From positions 1 through 23,653 of IMG/VR virus record IMGVR_UViG_3300017729_000038: a stretch of 23,653 bases of DNA. The stretch is one strand, 5' to 3'. The stretch comes from a virus. This document shows positions 13,669 to 20,590 of this stretch, piece by piece (the first letter of the stretch is position 1; each line of letters opens with the position of its first letter). The position numbers were made by a program, and so were the translations under genes. A model generated the notes under the pieces. The model saw only the letters and a program-made list of their open reading frames with translations, was not told the origin of the DNA and ran no database searches.

Positions 13669-14040
13669 ATGGCAACGTTAAACGATAGGGTACTAGATAA
13701 CGGCTTGACCGTTTTGGATTCCGAAGCAAATAGAGTTGATATTTGCTCTGCCGAGCCAACTACATACGCCGCTGCGACAAGCACGCTAACGCTTGGCAAT
13801 GAAACCAGCATAAGCATATCAGCCCCTGCCGATGCTTCGCCAAACGGACGTAAGGTTACGCTGTCGGCTATCACTGGTGCATCTGTGACTGCTACCGGCA
13901 CGGCAACGCACTATGCGATTACTGATACTGGCAACAGCCGTTTGCTTGCTACTGGCGCATTATCATCATCACAGGCTGTGACTTCTGGAAACACATTTTC
14001 TCTGACAGCATCAGATATTCGCATTCCAGATCCAGCATAA
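13669..14040 (+). CDS. Conserved phage structural protein, probably fibre-associated
   Basis: 123 aa, starting immediately after the adaptor stop. The pattern (NDRVLDNGLTVLDSEANRVD, ICSAEPTTYAAATS, SPNGRKVTLSAITGASVTAT, HYAITDTGNSRLLATGALSS, ending SLTASDIRIPDPA) matches a family I recall beside tail-fibre genes in alphaproteobacterial phages. It looks all-beta and Ser/Thr/Ala-rich. No function is established. The cysteine-proline region and final IPDPA are family-like ends, so it appears complete. It may be a fibre adaptor or decoration protein. Confidence 0.78.
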   Translation: MATLNDRVLDNGLTVLDSEANRVDICSAEPTTYAAATSTLTLGNETSISISAPADASPNGRKVTLSAITGASVTATGTATHYAITDTGNSRLLATGALSSSQAVTSGNTFSLTASDIRIPDPA

Positions 14041-14051
14041 GGGGCTGAGCA

Positions 14052-15827
14052 ATGGCCGTTCTTAAAAATCGGGCAAAGATGTCCACCAGTACCACAGGCA
14101 CTGGAACAATTACGCTTGGCAGCGCCGAAAGCGGGTATCAGACCTTTGCCGATGCTGGCGTGGCAAATGCAGATGTAGTAAGGTACGTCATAGAGGATAC
14201 GGGCGGTGCATTCGAGATAGGAACAGGCACCTATACAAGCTCTGGCACCACCCTGTCACGCACCGTAAGCGAGAGCAGCAACTCAAACAATGCCATTAAC
14301 CTTAGCGGCTCAGCTACGGTGTTTATCGGGGCTACGGCTGCGGATATTGAGTTAAGCGGCAACATGGCTGGCGACATTACATCTAACGGCCATGCAATAA
14401 AGCTTGGTGATAGAACAGGCTCTGGTGCTAACGAATTAATCATGGGCGCGGGAGATGATTTTAAGCTGTACCATAACGGGTCAACTGGTCACTCAATCAT
14501 CTCAGAAACCGGCTCTGGCAATCTTCAAATTGCTGCGACAAATATTGAGTTAAAGGCTGCCAGTGGTCACGCATTGCTTACTGCCACCTATGGTGGGAGT
14601 GTAGATTTATACCACAATTCTTCCAAAAAGGCTGAGACAACCAGCAGCGGTTTACAAACGACAGGCACACTAAACGTCAACGGTGCTTACACCCTGCCAA
14701 CGGCTGATGGCAGCAACGGGTATGTGCTTACGACAAATGGCTCTGGAGTTGCTTCTTGGGCGGCTGGTGGCGGTGGTGGTGCTGACCTTTATGCTGCTAA
14801 TGAAAGTAGTCCATCAGCACAGCCAAGCGCGACTGGGGCTAATGCGGTGGCGATTGGGGACAGCGCTATTAGTAGTGGCGAAGATGCAATCAGCTTGGGG
14901 GTTTCAAGAGCCACTGGAAATCATAGTTTTGCCGCAGCCATAGCCGGTAATGCGTCACATATTGGCGCTAGAGGCAATTATTCGATTGCGATGGGCTACG
15001 AGGCCGATACTGGATCTTCAAGTCAAGGTGCGGTGGCTATCGGGTTTGAGGCAAGCGCTGGGGCAAATTATGCTTTGGCACTTGGTAGAGCCTCAGCAAC
15101 TGGTGCAGATAGTGTGGCGTTGGGGATAGCCAATGGGGCTAGCAGCTATGGAGCGAGCGGTGCGAACAGCATTTCGCTAGGAAAAAACGCAAAATCGACT
15201 GCAAATTACGCCACAGCGATTGGCGAAAGCACCCAAGCGTTAGGCAATAACAGTGTTTGCTTAGGCTACTACAGCCAATCTCAAGGCCAAGGCACCATGG
15301 TCATGGGGTATGACGCCCAAAGTACAGCCGTTCACTGTACTTCGATTGGCACAAATACGAGAAATGCGGTCGACGGAACATTTAAGTTTAGCGGCGGAAT
15401 GCACAGTGCGTCGGGTGATGCACAAGTAGGTATATACCCTGTGCTTTGCGAAACAACTGATGCTACTGCAACAACGTTTGTTACTTATCACAGCAATACA
15501 ATTACGCCTCAAACAGACAACCAAATTGTTCTTCCGAATAATAGTGCTTACGCTTTTAGCGGAACCATCGTAGCTCGCCAGAAAGCTTCTGAAGGCACCG
15601 CTTGTGCCGCTTGGGAAGTCAAAGGGCTTATCAGGCGCGAGGGCAGCGCAGGGACAACAGTCCTAGTCAACAGCGCAACGACTGTCTTAGACAACACCCC
15701 TAACTGGGGTCTGGCACTAAGTGCAGACACAGCAAATGGCTGCTTAAAAATCCAAGGAACTGGTGCATCAAGCACGAATATTCGGTGGTCATCAACCATC
15801 ACGACCTCAGAACTTACATACGCCTAA
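14052..15827 (+). CDS. Tail fibre with YadA-like head repeats
   Basis: 591 aa. Residues 1-105 form a common fibre N-terminal module (YVIEDTGGAFEIGTGTYTSS, GATAADIELSG) that probably docks the fibre on the virion. Residues 120-235 are beta-rich with repeated KLYHNGS/DLYHNSS motifs. Residues about 262-440 contain roughly a dozen degenerate repeats of the type AVAIGDSAISSG, SIAMGYEADTG and SVALGIANGASS, like the trimeric YadA head beta-roll. A glycine run (239-243) forms a hinge. The last 130 residues (AWEVKGLIRREGSAGTT) look like a compact receptor-binding tip. The fibre is presumably trimeric and recognises the host surface. Confidence 0.88.
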   Translation: MAVLKNRAKMSTSTTGTGTITLGSAESGYQTFADAGVANADVVRYVIEDTGGAFEIGTGTYTSSGTTLSRTVSESSNSNNAINLSGSATVFIGATAADIELSGNMAGDITSNGHAIKLGDRTGSGANELIMGAGDDFKLYHNGSTGHSIISETGSGNLQIAATNIELKAASGHALLTATYGGSVDLYHNSSKKAETTSSGLQTTGTLNVNGAYTLPTADGSNGYVLTTNGSGVASWAAGGGGGADLYAANESSPSAQPSATGANAVAIGDSAISSGEDAISLGVSRATGNHSFAAAIAGNASHIGARGNYSIAMGYEADTGSSSQGAVAIGFEASAGANYALALGRASATGADSVALGIANGASSYGASGANSISLGKNAKSTANYATAIGESTQALGNNSVCLGYYSQSQGQGTMVMGYDAQSTAVHCTSIGTNTRNAVDGTFKFSGGMHSASGDAQVGIYPVLCETTDATATTFVTYHSNTITPQTDNQIVLPNNSAYAFSGTIVARQKASEGTACAAWEVKGLIRREGSAGTTVLVNSATTVLDNTPNWGLALSADTANGCLKIQGTGASSTNIRWSSTITTSELTYA

Positions 15828-15839
15828 AGGAGATAACCA

Positions 15840-16145
15840 ATGGCTATTCAACACAACATATCTGAAGCGAACTCCGATTATGGCATTTCGTTTTCAGGTG
15901 CATATTACCGCATCGTTACAGCGGCTGTCAGCCGTCAGCGTGGGTCAGACCCCAAGTTTACCGTGATGATTGATCTGTCGGCATATGCTACAAGCTCGCC
16001 CACCGATGACACCCGCGAGGTAGACTTCAAGCGTTACAACGCAAATCTCACAGATGTAGAAGCTGCGTCTGGCTCTACGTTCTTAGACAAATGCTATGCG
16101 TGGGTGATGGCGCAAGCCGATATGGATGGCTCTACAGCCGTATAG
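15840..16145 (+). CDS. Small conserved tail-module protein
   Basis: 101 aa with AGGAG upstream. The sequence MAIQHNISEANSDYGISFSG, then AYYRIVTAAVSRQRGS and FLDKCYAWVMAQADMDGSTA resembles small proteins seen between fibre genes of many phages. A beta-sandwich half and a helical end are likely. No function is established. Nothing suggests truncation. Confidence 0.75.
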   Translation: MAIQHNISEANSDYGISFSGAYYRIVTAAVSRQRGSDPKFTVMIDLSAYATSSPTDDTREVDFKRYNANLTDVEAASGSTFLDKCYAWVMAQADMDGSTAV

Positions 16146-16154
16146 GAGTGACTT

Positions 16155-16766
16155 ATGGCACTAACGATCAACCACCAGACGAATGACATCAGCGCCACAA
16201 GCGGCAGTGTAACCCTCGATGGGGCCGCTGCTGGTGGTGGTGCTGACTTAGTTCATATTTCTACACAGACAGTTTCGTCTGCAACAGCGCAAGTTGAGTT
16301 TGATCTAAGCAGTACAGACTATGGAAGTTTTTACGTCTATACATATGACGCCTCGTTTACCGCTGCGCCGACAAATGAATACTGCTTGAACTTTATTTTT
16401 TATAATGGTGCATACGACAGCGGATCTGTAGGCACAAACAGAATGTCTATTAGGTATCAGCAGGGCGTTGAAGCGGCGACTACAATTAGTACATCAGCAG
16501 CGTGGTCGTATGATCTTACGATGCGGTCGGGGTCAACCCCAACCACAAGCACGAAGTTTGGTTTTAGCGGCATTATAGGCGGTCGATTGAGCAGCCCGAT
16601 CCATCTGGATGGTTATTTTGTCGAAGGAACAAGTTGGGCTGCTGGCCCACGCATAAGGGCTGTCGCACCCAACACGTCAAGCAACATGCACTATATGATC
16701 GTTAAACCATCAGGGACTACTTTTGCGGGTGGTAAATTCGCCCTTTATGGATTGAAGGACGCATAA
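16155..16766 (+). CDS. Putative tail fibre or receptor-binding protein
   Basis: 203 aa, Ser/Thr/Gly-rich and all-beta. The N-terminal 30 residues (TINHQTNDISATSGSVTLDG, ending AAGGGAD) look like a short attachment peptide and hinge similar to the GGGGAD hinge in the fibre encoded at 14052-15827. A jelly-roll-like domain follows (SSTDYGSFYVYTYDASFTA, FGFSGIIGGRLSSP, IHLDGYFVEGTSW), ending GGKFALYGLKDA, a common C-terminus of phage fibre tips. It may be an alternative or accessory receptor-binding protein. The next gene overlaps its stop by one base and resembles a tail chaperone. Confidence 0.75.
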   Translation: MALTINHQTNDISATSGSVTLDGAAAGGGADLVHISTQTVSSATAQVEFDLSSTDYGSFYVYTYDASFTAAPTNEYCLNFIFYNGAYDSGSVGTNRMSIRYQQGVEAATTISTSAAWSYDLTMRSGSTPTTSTKFGFSGIIGGRLSSPIHLDGYFVEGTSWAAGPRIRAVAPNTSSNMHYMIVKPSGTTFAGGKFALYGLKDA

Positions 16767-17020
16767 TGAAAAAGATGGTAAACAACCAATTGGCCGATAT
16801 GACATCGGCTGAAATCGAAGAGCATAACAAGCAACCCTCAGACGCCGATTTGCAAATGTTTGTACGCTCTCAGCGCAACAGCCTCCTAGCAGAAACCGAT
16901 TATCTGGCACTGTCAGACAACACGATGACATCAGATATGCAGTCGTACAGACAAGCACTGCGAGACATCCCAAGCCAGTCTGGGTTTCCGACGAATGTCA
17001 CTTGGCCGACGAAGCCATAA
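16766..17020 (+). CDS. Tail assembly chaperone-like protein
   Basis: 84 aa. Residues about 27-84 carry the pattern of small phage tail assembly chaperones (Pfam PF16778 as I recall): RSQRNSLLAETDYLALSD, MQSYRQALRDIPSQSGFP and the terminal VTWPTKP. These proteins help fold or assemble fibres and usually follow a fibre gene, as here. The N-terminus (MKKMVNNQLADMTSAEIEEH) is helical and variable. The one-base overlap TAATG with the fibre gene indicates coupling. Confidence 0.85.
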   Translation: MKKMVNNQLADMTSAEIEEHNKQPSDADLQMFVRSQRNSLLAETDYLALSDNTMTSDMQSYRQALRDIPSQSGFPTNVTWPTKP

Positions 17021-17030
17021 GGAGTAACAC

Positions 17031-17690
17031 ATGCTAGGTTTCAGCCCCTTAGCGTCTGCCCCGCTCGCCGACACAGGGGCTGTTGCAGATGCAGCGTTTG
17101 GCCTTGATAATATCGTTGCTGGCGCACCCACTGTTGCCGCCTCAACGATCAGTCAGGCGCACGTTCTAACGTCCGCCGACATCACTGCCGGTGCGCCGAC
17201 AATAGGAACGCCAAGCGTTTCGTCGGGGCAGTTTCTCACAAGCACTGACATCACGGCTGGCACACCCACGGTGGCTGCCTCAACGATTAGCCAAGCTCAC
17301 ACGCTCACAGCGGTTGATATTACGTCTGGCGTTCCAACTGTCGGTACGCCGTCGATTGGCGCTGACACGCAGCTTACTGCCGCTGATATTACGGCTGGTG
17401 CGCCTACGGTTGGCAATGTCACGCTCATCCCTAATAATCAGCTAACGGCTGGTGATATTACGTCTGGCACCCCGACTGTCGCCGCGTCAACGATAACGCA
17501 AATCATCAGCTTAACGGCTGACAGCATCACGGCTGGCGCTCCGACTATCGGCGCTCCAAGCGTCACGCAGAGCCAAGCGCTGACAGCATCTGACATCGTG
17601 GCCGGTGTGCCGGTTGTCGGCCCAGCACGGTTTAAGTGGCAAGTCGAAACCGTGCCAGCGGCGGTCTGGACAGAACAGGAAGCAGCATAA
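17031..17690 (+). CDS. 23-residue repeat protein of the tail module
   Basis: 219 aa. After a 22-residue leader, eight consecutive 23-residue repeats fill residues 23-206, each of the form LTxxDITAGxPTVxxxxxxxxxx. Units 1, 3 and 6 share the variant PTVAASTI, whereas 2, 4 and 7 share PTIGTPSV or similar. The C-terminus (FKWQVETVPAAVWTEQEAA) is not repetitive. I recall similar GAPTxGTP repeats in tail proteins of alphaproteobacterial phages. A beta-solenoid or fibrous stalk is likely. Function is unknown. Repeat number could vary by recombination. Its stop overlaps the next start by one base. Confidence 0.8.
   Translation: MLGFSPLASAPLADTGAVADAAFGLDNIVAGAPTVAASTISQAHVLTSADITAGAPTIGTPSVSSGQFLTSTDITAGTPTVAASTISQAHTLTAVDITSGVPTVGTPSIGADTQLTAADITAGAPTVGNVTLIPNNQLTAGDITSGTPTVAASTITQIISLTADSITAGAPTIGAPSVTQSQALTASDIVAGVPVVGPARFKWQVETVPAAVWTEQEAA
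17097..17648 (+). repeat. Eight in-frame 69-bp degenerate repeats
   Basis: The DNA encoding the 23-residue units repeats with a 69-bp period. The best conserved segment is of the type CTGACATCACGGCTGGC. The copies are diverged in third positions, so the array is not a fresh slippage product and the protein pattern is under selection. Confidence 0.75.
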
Positions 17691-17923
17691 TGGAAGCCGA
17701 GATGCTCTGGACAGCGGCTCTTACTGCTGGATTGGGCTTGATCGGCTGGGTGCTGAAAAGCGCTGTGGACGAGATGCAGCGCCTCAATATTCTGCTGAAC
17801 AAGACCCGCGAAGAAATGGCGCGCGATTACGTCACCAAGGCAGACAGCACAGCCGTCATGGGTCAGATCGTTTCGCGCTTTGATCGCATCGAAGAGAAAA
17901 TAGACCGCCTGATGGAAAGATGA
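17690..17923 (+). CDS. Small membrane-anchored coiled-coil protein (holin or spannin candidate)
   Basis: 77 aa from the ATG at 17690, which overlaps the previous stop; a longer in-frame start at 17636 would run inside the repeat gene. One N-terminal transmembrane segment (LWTAALTAGLGLIGWVLKSA, residues 6-25) is followed by a charged coiled coil (EMQRLNILLNKTREEMARDY and IVSRFDRIEEKIDRLMER). This shape is shared by inner-membrane spannins and some single-pass holin-like proteins. It begins the run of small genes leading to the endolysin, so a lysis role is likely but unproven. Confidence 0.7.
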   Translation: MEAEMLWTAALTAGLGLIGWVLKSAVDEMQRLNILLNKTREEMARDYVTKADSTAVMGQIVSRFDRIEEKIDRLMER

Positions 17924-17926
17924 GCC

Positions 17927-18388
17927 ATGATAGACCCCGCCACAGCAATCATGGCAGCGTCTACGGCGTTCAACGCAATACGCAAGGGCTGCCAGATCGG
18001 GCGGGATCTGGAGGGCATGGCGGGCGATCTGGGGCGTTGGTCTAAGGCGATCAGCGACTTCGACTTTGCGGCGAAGCGCGTAGAAAACCCAAAGTGGTAT
18101 CAGAGCTTCGGCAGTGTTGAGCAGCAGGCGATGGATCTGTTTGTCCAGAAGAAGCAGCGCGAAAACATGCGCGACGAGCTGCGTAAGATGATTTCCGAAA
18201 CGCTTGGCCCGTCTGCATGGCAGGAGCTGATCCGCATGGAAAACGAGATCCGGCAAAAGCAGAAGGACGCGATGTATAAGCGCATCGAGCGCAAGGAGAC
18301 GATCATCGCGTGGGCGGCGGGCTTGCTACTGTTCCTGATCTGCGTGGGCGCGCTGTTTGGCTTTGTCTGGGTCGCGGTGCGGCGGTGA
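17927..18388 (+). CDS. Tail-anchored protein of unknown function
   Basis: 153 aa. Residues 1-60 (MIDPATAIMAASTAFNAIRK, GCQIGRDLEGMAGDLGRWSK) and a charged helical middle (FVQKKQRENMRDELRKMISE) precede a C-terminal transmembrane segment (IIAWAAGLLLFLICVGALFG, about 125-147) and the basic end VAVRR. I recall similar MIDPxxA proteins in marine phages, without assigned role. An inner-membrane orientation with most of the protein in the cytoplasm is expected. It may belong to lysis or to DNA entry. Confidence 0.72.
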   Translation: MIDPATAIMAASTAFNAIRKGCQIGRDLEGMAGDLGRWSKAISDFDFAAKRVENPKWYQSFGSVEQQAMDLFVQKKQRENMRDELRKMISETLGPSAWQELIRMENEIRQKQKDAMYKRIERKETIIAWAAGLLLFLICVGALFGFVWVAVRR

Positions 18389-18642
18389 TGGCGGACGGTG
18401 TAAGCGGCATAGGATCGGCACCGTTTAACGTTCAGTCGGACATACACCAGCAAACGCAGACGCGTGAGCGCATAGAGGCGCATCTGGTGGAGCAGCGGGT
18501 GGCCAAGGAGCATAGGGCCAACCACACGCATCTGGAGGCGCTTCGGGAGCAGAAGTTGGATCTGGGCAAGGGTTATGATAAGTTCGGCACTAAGACCAAT
18601 GCTGACAGGCCGCAAGGCACAAACATCAATATAAAGGTGTAA
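18388..18642 (+). CDS. Small hydrophilic protein of the lysis-region cassette
   Basis: 84 aa. The ATG at 18388 overlaps the previous stop as TGATG; the longer in-frame start at 18310 lies inside the previous gene. The sequence is polar and helical (IHQQTQTRERIEAHLVEQRV, ANHTHLEALREQKLDL) with no membrane segment. The C-terminus is disordered (TNADRPQGTNINIKV). No family is recognised. It could partner one of the flanking membrane proteins. Confidence 0.65.
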   Translation: MADGVSGIGSAPFNVQSDIHQQTQTRERIEAHLVEQRVAKEHRANHTHLEALREQKLDLGKGYDKFGTKTNADRPQGTNINIKV

Positions 18643-18643
18643 A

Positions 18644-18832
18644 ATGGAAAAGCTTTTGGAATATAAGATCATGCCGCGTCTTATGATGCTGGTAATGACG
18701 GTGATGTATATACGCTGCATCGAGTGGGCGTTAAGCCAACCAGATTTATCGACGCAACAAGCTGGGCTAATATCTGTTGTAACAGGAGCCATGAGCGGAG
18801 CTTTCGCCATATGGCTGGGATCTGAGAAATGA
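18644..18832 (+). CDS. Holin-like two-TM protein
   Basis: 62 aa with AAAGGTG upstream. Two transmembrane segments are visible: PRLMMLVMTVMYIRCIEWAL (about 11-30) and LISVVTGAMSGAFAIWLG (about 42-59). The short, charged N-terminus MEKLLEYKI matches many small class II holins. A holin would form holes in the inner membrane at lysis time and release the endolysin. The endolysin gene lies one gene downstream. Overlap ATGA with the next gene. Confidence 0.72.
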   Translation: MEKLLEYKIMPRLMMLVMTVMYIRCIEWALSQPDLSTQQAGLISVVTGAMSGAFAIWLGSEK

Positions 18833-19173
18833 TTGGCCAGATTATAGGTGCAGTCGGCGGGCTGGCGACAAGCTATCTCGACGGCAAGACGGCTATTCAG
18901 AAAGCGAATGCTGAGATTAAGCTGAAGCAGGCCACAGGCGAGATGGATTGGGAGCAGTCAGCCATCGAGGCCAGCAAAGACAGTTGGAAAGATGAGCTGT
19001 GGACAATTGTTTTCGTGGCAATATTGTGCGCAAATTTTATACCGAGCTGGCAGGACGCGATGCGCGTTGGCTTTGACAATTTATCTAACTGTCCGATGTG
19101 GGTACAATGGGGCATGTACGCTTCCATCGCCGCCAGCTTCGGAATCCGCACAATGAAAGGCTTGAAGAAATGA
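18829..19173 (+). CDS. Membrane protein next to endolysin (second holin-like candidate)
   Basis: 114 aa. An N-terminal weakly hydrophobic part (MIGQIIGAVGGLATSYLDGK), a helical linker (AEIKLKQATGEMDWEQSAIE, then SWKDELW) and two likely transmembrane segments (TIVFVAILCANFIPSW, about 59-74; VQWGMYASIAASFGIRTM, about 92-109) are visible. I recall this SWKDE-containing family as frequent in phages and usually annotated as hypothetical or holin. Stop and next start overlap as ATGA, placing it in the lysis operon directly before the GH19 gene. Confidence 0.7.
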   Translation: MIGQIIGAVGGLATSYLDGKTAIQKANAEIKLKQATGEMDWEQSAIEASKDSWKDELWTIVFVAILCANFIPSWQDAMRVGFDNLSNCPMWVQWGMYASIAASFGIRTMKGLKK

Positions 19174-19784
19174 GCGTCGCACTGAAGCTTCTGCAGGAAA
19201 AGGTTGGCGTTGAGCCAGATGGCGCATACGGGCCAAATACGGCGCGTGCAATCACCAAGCACTACGGCTTGTCTCGCGTTAAGGCCGCGCATCTTCTGGG
19301 GCAGGCGGGCCACGAGAGCGGCGGGTTTAAGCTGACACGCGAAAACCTAAACTATTCGGTGGAAGCCATGATGCGCGTCTGGCCGTCACGCTTCCCCGAC
19401 GAGGATAGCGCCAAGCCGTATGCCCGCAACGGCGCTAAGCTGGCCAGCAAGGTGTATGTCGGGCGTATGGGCAATGAGACGCCGGAAGACGCAGCAAAGT
19501 TTATCGGACGCGGCTTCCTGCAGCTTACCGGCAAGAACAATTACAAGGCGTTTGCACATGACATGCGCCTACCCGAGGTGCTGACAGATCCATCTCTGGT
19601 GGAGGAAGACTACGCGTTTGAAACGGCCATGTGGTTCTTCGACAAGAATGGCCTTTGGAAGATTGCCGGTGAAGGCGTGAACGACGACGCCATCGCCAAA
19701 ATCACCAAGCGGGTGAACGGCGGGCATCATGGGCTGAAGGATAGAGCGGATCGCACGCGGCAGGCGTGGGATTGGCTGAGATAG
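19170..19784 (+). CDS. Endolysin, GH19 chitinase-like
   Basis: 204 aa from the ATG at 19170 (ATGA overlap); the in-frame start at 19098 lies within the membrane-protein gene. The N-terminal LQEKVGVEPDGAYGPNTARA resembles a truncated peptidoglycan-binding repeat. The GH19 domain has AGHESGGF with catalytic Glu49, a second candidate Glu58 in RENLNYS, FIGRGFLQLTGKNNY (111-125) and RVNGGHHGLKDR (181-192). Phage GH19 enzymes cut glycan strands of peptidoglycan. No signal peptide is seen, so release should depend on the upstream holin. It ends the lysis cassette. Confidence 0.93.
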   Translation: MSVALKLLQEKVGVEPDGAYGPNTARAITKHYGLSRVKAAHLLGQAGHESGGFKLTRENLNYSVEAMMRVWPSRFPDEDSAKPYARNGAKLASKVYVGRMGNETPEDAAKFIGRGFLQLTGKNNYKAFAHDMRLPEVLTDPSLVEEDYAFETAMWFFDKNGLWKIAGEGVNDDAIAKITKRVNGGHHGLKDRADRTRQAWDWLR

Positions 19785-19790
19785 CAAACG

Positions 19791-19819
19791 TGGACGACTG
19801 GCGCGTAAAGTAGTATAGT
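19791..19819 (+). promoter_or_regulatory. Candidate promoter before second tail module
   Basis: TGGACG (19791-19796) and TATAGT (19814-19819) are separated by exactly 17 bp, in the only sizeable gap (59 nt) of the late half of the window. Transcription would start near 19826, just before the Shine-Dalgarno (TGAGGA) of the collar-domain gene. The -35 match is moderate. Confidence 0.4.
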
Positions 19820-19843
19820 CGTGTAAGCATTGAGGATTTTGAT

Positions 19844-20587
19844 ATGACGATCAGCATAACCAAACCCACCGTTGGCGGCAGCGAGAACACGTGGGGGGCA
19901 ACGGTCAACACGGCGCTTGATGACGTTGTTGACGTTCTAAACGGTGACACCGCAAGCACCCCAGACTTGACCGCTGGATCATGGAAGGTCGGCGGCACGG
20001 CTATTACTTCAAATGCGGCAGATTTAAACATTTTATCTGGTGCAGCAGCGGCTGGCGTCACAAGCACTGAGTTTGGGTATTTGGACGGAGTCACCAGCGC
20101 AATTCAGACGCAGATCACATCATCACTATTCCCCGCTGGCGGCATTATTCTTTGGAGCGGCTCTACGGCAAGTATCCCAAGCGGTTGGGTCTTGTGTAAC
20201 GGCAGTAACTCAACGCCAGACCTCAGAGACAGGTTTATCGTTGGCGCTGGATCTAGCTACGCCGTAAACGCGACAGGTGGCGCAAGCTCAGTCACGCTGG
20301 CAACAAGCCAGATCCCCGCGCATAATCACAGTGCAAGCTCTAGTTCTTCAACCACAATCCACGATAGCGGTCACAGCCATTCGATTTCTGCTGTTCGTCC
20401 TAGTGAAAGCGGAAATACTATTTCGACTAGCGCCGGCGGCACTTCTGTAACTGCATCAACAAACAGCGCCACTACAGGCATCACTGCATCTACGTCTACA
20501 AGCACAAGCATTGGCAACACAGGCGGCGGTGGAAGCCACGAGAACAGACCACCGTACTATGCACTAGCCTACATTATGAAGACATAA
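19844..20587 (+). CDS. Tail collar-domain fibre protein
   Basis: 247 aa. Residues 1-90 contain an attachment and stalk region (KPTVGGSENTWGATVNTALD and DLNILSGAAAAGVTSTEFGY). Residues about 96-145 form a phage tail collar domain (PAGGIILWSGSTASIPSGWV, NSTPDLRDRFIVGAG). Then come a QIPAHNHS segment (HxH at 160-162), HSHS (177-179), a Ser/Thr-rich stretch and a terminal SHENRPPYYALAYIMK. HxH motifs in T4 gp12/gp37-type fibres bind metal, so a metal-stabilised trimer tip is likely. It probably acts in adsorption. It opens the second tail module after a likely promoter. Confidence 0.88.
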   Translation: MTISITKPTVGGSENTWGATVNTALDDVVDVLNGDTASTPDLTAGSWKVGGTAITSNAADLNILSGAAAAGVTSTEFGYLDGVTSAIQTQITSSLFPAGGIILWSGSTASIPSGWVLCNGSNSTPDLRDRFIVGAGSSYAVNATGGASSVTLATSQIPAHNHSASSSSSTTIHDSGHSHSISAVRPSESGNTISTSAGGTSVTASTNSATTGITASTSTSTSIGNTGGGGSHENRPPYYALAYIMKT

Positions 20588-20590
20588 CAC

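Noticed and set aside
17438-18256. 272-aa minus-strand frame across the repeat gene and lysis genes
   Set aside because: It is antisense to two well-supported overlapping genes and carries no domain pattern.
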